Origin: Candidatus Bipolaricaulota bacterium
GTDB lineage: Bacteria > Bipolaricaulota > Bipolaricaulia > Bipolaricaulales > Bipolaricaulaceae
Reading direction: 5' to 3'
NCBI GenBank assembly: GCA_938083225.1
Contig: CALKCH010000027.1
Span: 1-47,099, forward strand
DNA length: 47,099 nt
This document shows positions 40,473 through 47,099 of this stretch, one piece after another; positions within the stretch are counted from its first letter, which is position 1; each line of letters opens with the position of its first letter. The translations under genes and the position numbers were made by a program. The notes under the pieces were generated by a model. That model did not search any database and was not told where the DNA came from. It was given only the letters and a program-made list of their open reading frames with translations.

Positions 40473-41393
40473 ATGAAACGGGATCTCGTGAGCTTCGTGG
40501 ACTGGTCTGCAGAGGAGATCTGGGAAGTCTTGGAACTGGGCCTACACCTGAAGCGCGAGCAGCGCGCCGGCATTCGCCACGATCACATCTTGCGTGGGAA
40601 AACCCTGGCCATGGTCTTCCAGAAGCCTTCCCTGCGCACCCGTGTGTCCTTCGAGGTGGGAATGTGGCAATTGGGCGGCTGTGCCCTGTACCTCGGTCCG
40701 GAGGACATCAAGCTCGGCCAGCGGGAAACCGTGGAGGATGTGGCCTTGAACCTCTCCCGCTACGTGGACGGAATCATGGCCCGCGTGTTCGGCCACGAGA
40801 TCGTGGAAGAATTGGCCCGTTTCGCCACCGTGCCCGTGGTCAACGGCCTTTCTGACCTTTTGCACCCTTGCCAGGTCCTGGCGGATATGCTCACCATTTG
40901 GGAGAAAAAGCGGAGGCTTTCCGGGCTGACCCTGAGCTTCATCGGGGACGGCAACAACGTGGCCAACTCCCTCATCGAAGCCTCGGCAAAACTGAGGATC
41001 CATTTTCGCATTGCCTGCCCTGAGGGGCACGAGCCCAGCGCCCGCATCGTGGCCGAGGCCCGCGCCCTCGGCGCAGAAATTGAGATTCTGCGCGACCCGA
41101 AACAGGCAGCCCAGGATGCGGATGTTCTGTACACCGACGTGTGGACGAGCATGGGCCAAGAAGCCGAGGCTGAAATTCGCCGCCAGAAATTCCGGGGCTA
41201 CACCGTGGATCTGGACCTTCTCTCCCTGGCAAAACCCGAGGCCCTGGTCATGCATTGTTTGCCTGCCCACTACGGAGAGGAGATCACCTATGAGGCCGCG
41301 CGCAGCAAGAACTCCGTGATTTTTGACCAAGCCGAGAACCGTCTGCACGCGCAAAAGGCTGTGCTGGCCCTCCTTTTGGGCGGGAAGGTCTAG
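40473..41393 (+). CDS. argF: Ornithine carbamoyltransferase
   Basis: 306 residues. Condenses ornithine and carbamoyl phosphate to citrulline in arginine synthesis. KPSLRTRVSFEVGM is the carbamoyl-phosphate site (Ser-Leu-Arg-Thr-Arg variant), HPCQ the second phosphate-site motif, and HCLPAHYGEEI the ornithine-binding region. AGAGGGG-type Shine-Dalgarno AAAGGAGGGG fixes the start at 40473; an in-frame ATG at 40440 falls inside the -10 box. No other arginine gene lies nearby. The stop overlaps the convergent barrel gene by 4 bases. Confidence 0.96.
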   Translation: MKRDLVSFVDWSAEEIWEVLELGLHLKREQRAGIRHDHILRGKTLAMVFQKPSLRTRVSFEVGMWQLGGCALYLGPEDIKLGQRETVEDVALNLSRYVDGIMARVFGHEIVEELARFATVPVVNGLSDLLHPCQVLADMLTIWEKKRRLSGLTLSFIGDGNNVANSLIEASAKLRIHFRIACPEGHEPSARIVAEARALGAEIEILRDPKQAAQDADVLYTDVWTSMGQEAEAEIRRQKFRGYTVDLDLLSLAKPEALVMHCLPAHYGEEITYEAARSKNSVIFDQAENRLHAQKAVLALLLGGKV

Positions 41394-44245
41394 GGGCGCA
41401 CCTCCACAAGATACTGGGTTTCACCGGTGAGGCCCGCGGAATCCGTGACCTGAAGGGTCACCAAGTAGAACCCGGGGGCGGGAAAGGTCCAGGTGACCCG
41501 TGCTCCTTCGGCGTCTGGGCGCCCGTCGCCATCAAAGTCCCAAGCGTAGCCCACGATTTCACCGTCGAATGCCTGGGAGAAGGTCCCGTCGAACAACACA
41601 GAGGCGCCAGCTCGGGGGATGCTGGGCGTCCATACGAACTCGGCCAAGGGCGGCTGGATCATGATCAGCGGGCGCGGCCGCTCCCGCACCCCGAAACTGA
41701 CCGTGATTTTCTGACCCGGACGAAGAGCGAGATCCAGGGCCTGAGGAGTGGTCAGCTCGTGTCGGGGAGGAAGCAATTCGGGTAGAAGCTCCACCCTGTA
41801 CGCTCCAGGAAAGAGCTCCGTCCACCCAAAACGTCCCGCAACATCGGAGAGGAGTTCCAGGCTCAGACCGGGCGAAACGACACGCACCAAAACTCGAGCC
41901 AAGCCTGGCTCGCCTGGGTCTCTCTTTCCATCTCCGTCGGCATCGAGAAACACTTCGCCCTCAAGTTCTGCCCAAGGCAAAACCCCAAGGGAAATGCGGG
42001 TTTCCTCGGCTAAAGCGACCGTCACCGGGAATTCTCGTGTGGGCGCACCGTACCCCTGGGGTAAGCTCGTGATGGCCAGTGTGTATGAGCCAGGTGGCAA
42101 GCCCGGAAACCGGAATTCTCCGGTTTTCCCGGTGGAGACCTGGTGAGTTTCCACGGAGAGGACCGCACCAGGTACACCGGGCTCGCCAGGATCCCGACGG
42201 CCATTTCCGTTCAAATCGGCAAACACTACTCCGGTGAGCATCCCGTAGATGGGCAGGAAAGGCGGGGCCCAGGAGAACGTGTAAGAGAAGCCAAAATTCA
42301 CACGCAACCTCGTGGGTTGCCCTTCCCCTTGCCAACGAGCTTCTGCGCCGAACTTGAGCACGAGAGGCGGCCCGGGAACGACGGAGATCTCCGCTTGGAC
42401 CACTCCCCCTGTGGGGCTGTGCTCCGCCCGGATAAAAAGTTTCTCCTGCACGGAAAAGGAAATGGTGGTATGAGCCTCCGTGCGTTCCTCTCCGGGGGCA
42501 AAGAAAAGCACCTGGCGGAGCTCTCCTGCCAAAGATACTCCTGGCGCGGCCTGAATGTTCAGCCATTCCTGGTACTCCTGGCGGACCCAGGTTTGACGGG
42601 AGAGGACGTCCTCGGTGCGGGTGTACATGCCTTTGGCCCCCAGAGTGAATCCGGCCTGGGAGAACGCGAGGCCTGCCTCGGCGGAAAGCGTGCGTTCCCC
42701 CGAAGTTGGGGGCCAGGAAATGTCCGCGACGCGGCGCAGGCCTAAACCAAAAGAGAAACTCCAGGCCCATGCAGGGGGCGAGAGGTTCCAGCTCACTTGC
42801 ACGCTTTGGGTTCCCCGGGTGAGAGGCGAGAGAGCCCGCAGGTTATCGCGCTCCCAGCTCAAGGTGAAGCGTAGTCCAGCCTCGGGGGCTCCCAGCCTCC
42901 CCGACAGAAGGGTTCCGGCCCGGTCCTGAACTAGCCCAGGAAATGCGGGATCGCTGGCATAACCCCGAGCTTCCAGAAAGAAAAGCTCCGGAACTTCCCA
43001 GGTCAAGGCCGTTTCCCCGGCAAACCGAGTGAGCCCCTGAACCAGGGCAGCTCCTGCGGCGAAGCGGAACCATAGATCCTCCAGGGCCTGCAAGGCCAGC
43101 CAAAGAGCTCCTCCACGGCTGTGCGTAGCCGAAGCCCTTTCCTCACGATAAGCCCAGCCCAGTTCGCCCCAGGCCGGCTGAAAGACCAAGGTTCCTGCGG
43201 CGCGGCCCGTTTCCTCTAGCCAGCCGGAGCCAAAATCTAGACGCGCACTGGGCAGGGAAACGTTTGCCTCTAACCCCCAGAAACTCAGAGGGGAGAAAAG
43301 TTCTCCGAAGGAAAAGCTCGTGCGACCGGCCGTAACCCCCCAATCCTCCCGAAGGTAGAGGGCCTGGAAATCCAGGAGGGCCAGGGGCTGAGAGGCCCAG
43401 GGCCCAGTCCACCGTCCTGAAAGCTCGAGGGCGCCGGAGAAGGCTGTGCCGCGGCCAGAAAAGCCCAGGACAGAGGTACCGCTTTCGGACAAAAAATCAT
43501 AAGAAAAGCGAGCGAAGCCTTGCGTGGCGAGCTCGGCCAAGGTCCGCACAGAAACTCGTTCGGGTCCAGGAGGAAGGACCTCCACGTACCAGGCGGAACG
43601 GACCTCCACTTCGGGAGCGGTCTCGGAGCGAGCCTGGGCCAGGACCACCTCCCGACCCACCCCTGCGGCCTCCGGGATCCACACGATCACCCGGACCTCG
43701 CCCCGCTCGCCGGGCGAAAGGGAAAGCGCGCTCGGCCGCACCGCCACCCGCCAACCGGAGGCGGTGCGCACGGAAACCGCCACCCGGTCCACCGCATTCC
43801 CCCGGTTCACCACCTGCACGGAAAACTCCAGGGCCTCGCCAGGCTGGCCGGCCTGAGGGGAAGGGGGGAAGAGCGCCAGGGCGGCCACGGCCTCCACCTC
43901 GATCTGCGCCTCGGATCCGACCTCTTGCCCATCCCAGCGGAGGCGCAGGCGCACCGGGTACGTCCCCCTTTGCGCCGTGCGGGGCACATGCAGGGCGCAA
44001 AAGAGGTACTCCTCCTCGCCCGGGCCGAGGACCAGGGTCGACGGAACCCCCAGGGCCTCCCAGCCTGCGGGGACCTCAAGTTCGAGGCTCACGGTGAGGG
44101 AGTTCGGCGAGAGGTTGGTGACCTGCCACACCTGCACGGCGAAGTCGCCGGGCCGGACGGTGGCGGGCGGGGAAAGGCGCCGGACCTGAAGGTCCTGGCC
44201 CAGGGCCAAAGCCCCGCATAGAGCGAGGAGGAAAAGCGCTCGCAT
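41390..44245 (-). CDS. Large predicted outer-membrane barrel (usher-like) with Ig, SdrD-B-like and PKD domains
   Basis: 951 residues. Signal peptide MRALFLLALCGALALG. Residues ~17-115 and ~118-225 look like NEW3/Ig-type domains (VTNLSPNSLTVSLELEVPAGW; VVNRGNAVDRVAVSVRTASGW). Residues ~230-650 are long runs of alternating amphipathic strands rich in Trp, Tyr and Phe, fitting an outer-membrane barrel. Then two SdrD-B-like domains (VVFADLNGNGRRDPGEPG and VFLDADGDGKRDPGEPG) and a C-terminal PKD domain (GYAWDFDGDGRPDAEG). Its position after pilin-like and chaperone-like genes suggests an usher role, but I see no diagnostic usher motif. ATG at 44245 directly precedes the signal peptide; an ATG at 44275 is less likely. 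Confidence 0.75.
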   Translation of the reverse strand: MRALFLLALCGALALGQDLQVRRLSPPATVRPGDFAVQVWQVTNLSPNSLTVSLELEVPAGWEALGVPSTLVLGPGEEEYLFCALHVPRTAQRGTYPVRLRLRWDGQEVGSEAQIEVEAVAALALFPPSPQAGQPGEALEFSVQVVNRGNAVDRVAVSVRTASGWRVAVRPSALSLSPGERGEVRVIVWIPEAAGVGREVVLAQARSETAPEVEVRSAWYVEVLPPGPERVSVRTLAELATQGFARFSYDFLSESGTSVLGFSGRGTAFSGALELSGRWTGPWASQPLALLDFQALYLREDWGVTAGRTSFSFGELFSPLSFWGLEANVSLPSARLDFGSGWLEETGRAAGTLVFQPAWGELGWAYREERASATHSRGGALWLALQALEDLWFRFAAGAALVQGLTRFAGETALTWEVPELFFLEARGYASDPAFPGLVQDRAGTLLSGRLGAPEAGLRFTLSWERDNLRALSPLTRGTQSVQVSWNLSPPAWAWSFSFGLGLRRVADISWPPTSGERTLSAEAGLAFSQAGFTLGAKGMYTRTEDVLSRQTWVRQEYQEWLNIQAAPGVSLAGELRQVLFFAPGEERTEAHTTISFSVQEKLFIRAEHSPTGGVVQAEISVVPGPPLVLKFGAEARWQGEGQPTRLRVNFGFSYTFSWAPPFLPIYGMLTGVVFADLNGNGRRDPGEPGVPGAVLSVETHQVSTGKTGEFRFPGLPPGSYTLAITSLPQGYGAPTREFPVTVALAEETRISLGVLPWAELEGEVFLDADGDGKRDPGEPGLARVLVRVVSPGLSLELLSDVAGRFGWTELFPGAYRVELLPELLPPRHELTTPQALDLALRPGQKITVSFGVRERPRPLIMIQPPLAEFVWTPSIPRAGASVLFDGTFSQAFDGEIVGYAWDFDGDGRPDAEGARVTWTFPAPGFYLVTLQVTDSAGLTGETQYLVEVRP

Positions 44246-44358
44246 CCCCCAGGATTGTGGGGCCAAGGGGCCCATGTTTCGGGGAGAAATGTCTGCGGTG
44301 CTCGGGAAGTTCGGCCCCGCTCCTGCAGCCTGCGCAGGCGAAGGACGGGGAACGCAAA

Positions 44359-45357
44359 CTATGGGGACAGCCGCTGGCGCAGAACCTCGAGGTCCTGCTC
44401 GTCCAGGACGCCGTCGTTGTTGAAGTCGAAGGCCCGGAGGTTGGCGCGCACGACGGGGTTCGTGAGGTTCTGAGCGAGGAGATCGATGTCGGAAAGATCA
44501 AAAACGCCGTCGCCGTTCACGTCGTCAAAAAATCCGTCGCCGTCCAGATCCTGGGGGGTTCCCAGCCCCTCCGCGAGGGGCAAAAGGTTAAGGGGGCGGA
44601 CCACCAGGCGCACCACGGCCGCAAGGAGGCTTTCCCCGCCGTAGTCCACGGTGGCCAGGACCTGGTAGACCCCGGGCGCAGGGCGAAAGTCCGTGTCCAC
44701 ACGGATCCAGCGCTCCGCGCCGGGAAGGCAGGGCACGGCGGGCGCGCGGGCCTCGGCCACGGTCCGACCCTGCACGTCCACCACCCGCAGGCTCGCCTTG
44801 ACCTCCCGCAGGTTTGCGCTGCCGGCGTTGGCGAACTTCACCCAGGCCCAAAGGGGGTTGAGGCCGCGGATCTCCAGGCCCCTCAGCTCGGCGCGAACCT
44901 CAGCCGGCTCCACCGTGACGTAGATCTTGATGCCGATGCGGCGGGTCACGGTGACCAGGACCCCTTGATAGGGCACAAGGCGGGGCTCCCCCTGCACGAA
45001 CACGATCGCCCAGGAGGTGCCGCGGGGAGCATCAGGGGGAACCTGCACGAGGCCCTGGATCTCCCGCACCTCGCCGGGGCCGAGCACAAGGGAGGTGGGA
45101 GCCACCCGGATCCAGCCGGCCGCGGAGCGCGCCAGCGTCCCCGGCTCATAGAACCGGTTCTCCCCGAAGGGGTCGCGGTCCCAGTCGCCGAGGTACAGGA
45201 CGATCTGCTCCGGCTGGGCGAGCTCGTTGCGCACCAGGAACGAGAAGGGAAGGACGGCGCCCGGCCGGGCCGCGAGGTCCACCTCCAGGAGGTTCACCTC
45301 GAACGCAAGGCCAAGAAAGCTCACCAGACACAGACCGAGGAGGAACATGCGCTGCAT
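44359..45357 (-). CDS. Periplasmic chaperone-like Ig-fold protein with a dockerin-like tail
   Basis: 332 residues. Signal peptide (MFLLGLCLVSFLGLA). Residues ~19-150 form an Ig-like domain with a layout like fimbrial chaperones or WxL-interacting proteins: FSFLVRNELAQPEQIVLYL, then WIRVAPTSLVLGPGEVREIQ and RRIGIKIYVTVEP. A second Ig-like domain spans ~150-255. The last ~65 residues have two type-I-dockerin-like calcium loops (DVNGDGVFDLSD, DFNNDGVLDEQD), unexpected for a chaperone. No cohesin is visible here. ATG at 45357; an ATG at 45348 and a TTG at 45396 are alternatives. No Shine-Dalgarno is obvious. Confidence 0.72.
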   Translation of the reverse strand: MQRMFLLGLCLVSFLGLAFEVNLLEVDLAARPGAVLPFSFLVRNELAQPEQIVLYLGDWDRDPFGENRFYEPGTLARSAAGWIRVAPTSLVLGPGEVREIQGLVQVPPDAPRGTSWAIVFVQGEPRLVPYQGVLVTVTRRIGIKIYVTVEPAEVRAELRGLEIRGLNPLWAWVKFANAGSANLREVKASLRVVDVQGRTVAEARAPAVPCLPGAERWIRVDTDFRPAPGVYQVLATVDYGGESLLAAVVRLVVRPLNLLPLAEGLGTPQDLDGDGFFDDVNGDGVFDLSDIDLLAQNLTNPVVRANLRAFDFNNDGVLDEQDLEVLRQRLSP

Positions 45358-45399
45358 ACGTAAGTCAATGTTCGGAGAGGAAAGGCCCGTCCACAAGGA

Positions 45400-46308
45400 C
45401 TAGGGGCTCGTAAGGGTGTAGCGGAAGTCCAGGGCGTAGGTGCCGGGCCAGGTGGTGTCGTAGTCCACAAGGAGGCGGAAGCTCAGGCTGAGTTTGGCCA
45501 CGCCGGCGGAGCCCCGGGCTACCTGACGCTCGAAGGTGGAAAGAGGGGTGAAGGTCTTCTCCACCGTGCTCACCGGGCCGTCGGCGGACTCCACCCGCCA
45601 AAGGAGGTGTTCACAGGGTTTCTTCGGGTCGGGAAGGTCGCCGGTGTAGCGCCAAGTGGCAGTCAGGGCGGCCACGGAGAGGGTCCAGGCGGTGGCGCTG
45701 CTCAGGCGCACGGTTTGGGCACTCAGGCGCTCCACATAGCCCCGGTCGTAGTCGGCCAAGGAGAGCGTCCCCAGGTCCACGGTGGAAGGAGCGAGCTCCA
45801 GGGACAGGCCCGTGCTGTAGTAAACGCGCACGGCCACCCAATCCAGGCGGATTCTATGAACAGCTCCACATTGGGCTCTCAAGCGCACGCGGAAAAGCCC
45901 AGTCCCAAACTCTGACGAATTCCAACTACGGCCCCATTCGTCCGTGGGGCCCCCCAAGATGTACGTGGCTTCGGTGGTTTGCAAGGCTCCCGTGCGGTAG
46001 CCTGTGGTCGTCCAGGAGTTTCCTCCATCCCAGGAAAGCTCGGCGTACAGGTAGGCAGCAGGTCCACCGGTTTTCCAAGCATCAAGGCGAAGTTCGATAC
46101 CCAGGATGATACTTCCCGCAGGGATAAACACAGCGTAACTCCAGTAGTCATGCACTTGGCCATTTCGGGCCTCGGCGAAAAGATTGTCATCATAATAAGC
46201 GCGGAACCCGTTCACAAAGGCCCCTGCATCGGCCGAAGGATCCAGCCAGCCGGTGTCCTGGGCCCAAAGGGGCAGGGCGAGAAGGATCAGTACCAAGAAG
46301 GCCAACAT
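45400..46308 (-). CDS. Adhesin-like secreted protein with a C-terminal pilin-like domain
   Basis: 302 residues. Signal peptide MLAFLVLILLALPLWAQ. Residues ~18-165 form a separate beta-rich domain (GAFVNGFRAYYDDNLFAEA, YLYAELSWDGGNSW, RVRLRAQCGAVHRIRLDWVAV). Residues ~168-302 match the small pilin-like protein of the next gene: DLGTLSLADYDRGY, AWTLSVAALTATW and a C-terminal YALDFRYTLTSP. This head-plus-pilin arrangement is that of chaperone-usher tip adhesins. ATG at 46308 with GGAG ten bases upstream; the longer open frame further upstream is antisense-like and rejected. Confidence 0.75.
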   Translation of the reverse strand: MLAFLVLILLALPLWAQDTGWLDPSADAGAFVNGFRAYYDDNLFAEARNGQVHDYWSYAVFIPAGSIILGIELRLDAWKTGGPAAYLYAELSWDGGNSWTTTGYRTGALQTTEATYILGGPTDEWGRSWNSSEFGTGLFRVRLRAQCGAVHRIRLDWVAVRVYYSTGLSLELAPSTVDLGTLSLADYDRGYVERLSAQTVRLSSATAWTLSVAALTATWRYTGDLPDPKKPCEHLLWRVESADGPVSTVEKTFTPLSTFERQVARGSAGVAKLSLSFRLLVDYDTTWPGTYALDFRYTLTSP

Positions 46309-46334
46309 GTTCCGCTCCACAAAAGGAAATGTTA

Positions 46335-46369
46335 GGGCAGCCCGGTTCTTTAGGGGAACCGGGCTGCCC
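46335..46369 (-). other. Strong hairpin between pilin-like and adhesin-like genes
   Basis: Perfect 14-bp inverted repeat (GGGCAGCCCGGTTC at 46335-46348 with GAACCGGGCTGCCC at 46356-46369), 7-base loop, located 13 bases after the pilin-like stop. There is no clean T-run on the minus strand, so it more likely protects the upstream mRNA segment or partly attenuates the downstream genes than ends transcription. Confidence 0.75.
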
Positions 46370-46382
46370 GGACCATGCTGGG

Positions 46383-46898
46383 TCACGGCGCGGTGAGGGT
46401 GTAGGTGAAGCTGAGCGAGTAGTTGCCGGCCACGTCGTTGTCCCAGCTCACCAGGACCCGGAAGTCCATGGTGTGCTGGAAGTTCCCGCCGGGCTGGCCC
46501 TGGGCGACCGTGAACCCGGCCGTGGTCAAACCCGTCAGGGTCGAAAGCAGGTAGGTGATGCGCTCCGGCCGGTTCACGGCGGCCACGCGCAGCTCGAGAT
46601 CGCTTGCCGGCTTGGCCCATGGGCCAGTCCAGGTGGCGCTATCCGCGGCCACGGACAGGACCCAAGGCCGGTTGCTCCACACGTACACGATCTGCGCTTC
46701 CAAGGCGTCCTTGTACCCCAGGTCGTAGTCCGCGAGGGTGAGTGTGCCGAAGTTGATGGTGTTCACATCCAAGGAAAGCCGAATCAAGGTCGGCACCGTG
46801 AACACCGCCGTAGAGTTCGCCGTCACGCTCTGCGCCATCCCGCTCACCACGCCCAACGCTCCAGCCACCAAAACCGCCAAAACCTTCAAGCTCTTCAT
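46383..46898 (-). CDS. Small secreted pilin-like (WxL/SCPU-like) subunit
   Basis: 171 residues. Signal peptide (MKSLKVLAVLVAGALGVVSGMAQ), then a segment of alternating hydrophobic residues (SVTANSTAVFTVP) that could serve as a donor strand, and a beta domain with INFGTLTLADYDLGY, PWVLSVAADSATW and the C-terminal NYSLSFTYTLTAP. The W-x-L motif and C-terminal strand recall WxL surface proteins of Gram-positives and spore-coat-U pilins, but the match is to the pattern only. First gene behind a c-di-GMP riboswitch; GGAGGTG lies 5 bases before the ATG. Confidence 0.78.
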   Translation of the reverse strand: MKSLKVLAVLVAGALGVVSGMAQSVTANSTAVFTVPTLIRLSLDVNTINFGTLTLADYDLGYKDALEAQIVYVWSNRPWVLSVAADSATWTGPWAKPASDLELRVAAVNRPERITYLLSTLTGLTTAGFTVAQGQPGGNFQHTMDFRVLVSWDNDVAGNYSLSFTYTLTAP

Positions 46899-46905
46899 TT
46901 GTGCA

Positions 46906-46968
46906 CCTCCAAGAGAAGTTTTTCTTTACCGGGCCTCCTACCCGGGAGTTTTTTTGAACTTCTCTTGG
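46906..46968 (-). promoter_or_regulatory. Riboswitch expression platform overlapping the Shine-Dalgarno
   Basis: Perfect 12-bp inverted repeat CCAAGAGAAGTT (46957-46968) with AACTTCTCTTGG (46909-46920), enclosing 36 bases with a smaller CCGGG/CCCGG hairpin. The last GG of the downstream arm is part of the Shine-Dalgarno GGAGG (46906-46910). The first two bases of the upstream arm also belong to aptamer helix P1. Confidence 0.7.
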
Positions 46969-47053
46969 GGTGCTTCGGCAGCCCAGCCGTCCCTGAGGGA
47001 CCTGTGGCTTTGCGCCCCCGGATTGCTCCGGGTTTGCCTTTATCGGTCACCCC
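46967..47053 (-). promoter_or_regulatory. c-di-GMP-I (GEMM) riboswitch aptamer
   Basis: Minus-strand leader of the pilin-like gene. It shows GGCAAACC (47038-47031), a 6-bp hairpin CCCGGA/TCCGGG with a GCAA tetraloop (47032-47017), the invariant GGCGCAAAGCCAC (47016-47004), a short P3 (AGCC/GGCT and GTCCC/GGGAC, ending at 46985), and GGGCTGCCGAAG (46984-46973). A flanking helix GGGGTG (47048-47053) with CACCCC (46967-46972) closes it. P3 is shorter than usual and lacks an obvious tetraloop receptor. A c-di-GMP or, less likely, cGAMP sensor. Confidence 0.86.
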
Positions 47054-47099
47054 GCAACTGCGCTTCCCTTTCGGCTCCCACCTCCCTTCAGCCCTGCGG

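Noticed and set aside
46929-46955. Intrinsic terminator on the plus strand (CCGGG/CCCGG stem followed by seven T).
   Set aside because: No plus-strand gene precedes it and the stem is only 5 bp; the same bases form the loop of the riboswitch expression platform.
47041-47099. A second, tandem GEMM aptamer: CGCAGGGCTGAAGG and GCGGGGTGACCGATA resemble its 3' half.
   Set aside because: GGGGTG is better used as the 5' arm of helix P1 of the recognised aptamer, the invariant GCAAAGCC is not matched, and the 5' half would lie outside the window.
1-47099. CRISPR arrays, insertion sequences, integrases, phage genes or rRNA.
   Set aside because: No regularly spaced repeats, transposase-like proteins or rRNA segments were seen in either strand.

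Overview
The window looks like a chromosomal segment of an uncultivated, deep-branching, probably thermophilic bacterium with two membranes. It is visibly GC-rich. Most genes are packed into long runs with 1-20 base overlaps, and the proteins are rich in Leu, Arg, Glu, Pro and Trp. A two-membrane envelope is indicated by an LptF/G-type permease joined to an LptD-like outer-membrane domain, by MurA and UppP, and by several secreted beta-rich proteins. A 2-oxoacid:ferredoxin oxidoreductase and a THEP1-type NTPase suggest an anaerobe or thermophile. Candidatus Bipolaricaulota (Acetothermia) would fit, but that is a guess from gene content, not a demonstrated placement.

Layout. (1) 1-4907, minus: a tight run from a TolB-like secreted protein through ribF, tsaB, rpmB and an S1-domain protein into a 2-oxoacid:ferredoxin oxidoreductase (delta, alpha, beta; the beta gene runs off the left edge). 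(2) 4983-9463: ruvB, then on the other strand a CDP-alcohol phosphatidyltransferase and an unusual single gene joining an LptF/G permease to an LptD-like protein. (3) 9530-16219, plus: miaB, a PfkB sugar kinase, a CBS pair protein, a DinG-family helicase and proS. (4) 16496-30254, plus: a small glycosyltransferase, then a translationally coupled run rho, LysM/M23 peptidase, murA, hflX, two small proteins, a DUF4139 protein, a phosphohexomutase, leuS, two more glycosyltransferases and a PlsC-like acyltransferase. (5) 30235-35534: THEP1 NTPase, AEC transporter, a 2-hydroxyacid dehydrogenase, a Cys-rich secreted protein with its own strong promoter, mutM, a frameshifted DedA/VTT protein and birA. 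(6) 35547-41393: a secreted protein, uppP, a TlpA-like thioredoxin, gltX and argF. (7) 41390-47053, minus: an operon led by a recognisable c-di-GMP-I riboswitch and encoding a small pilin-like protein, a two-domain adhesin-like protein, a chaperone-like protein with a dockerin tail and a large predicted outer-membrane barrel.

Region 7 is the most exciting part. The four genes match the part list of a chaperone-usher fibre system (subunit, tip adhesin, periplasmic chaperone, outer-membrane usher) without clear resemblance to described ones, and a c-di-GMP aptamer sits directly upstream, as expected for a surface-attachment function.

A second, window-wide signal is that many promoters have a TANNNT -10 box ending only 6-8 bases before the start codon, so their mRNAs would be leaderless. 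Genes with real leaders (argF, the Cys-rich protein, the pilin-like gene) instead carry purine-rich Shine-Dalgarno sequences. No convincing intrinsic terminator was found for any gene; rho is present. No stretch longer than 300 bases lacks a gene; the longest gap, 16220-16495, holds only one promoter that I can see.
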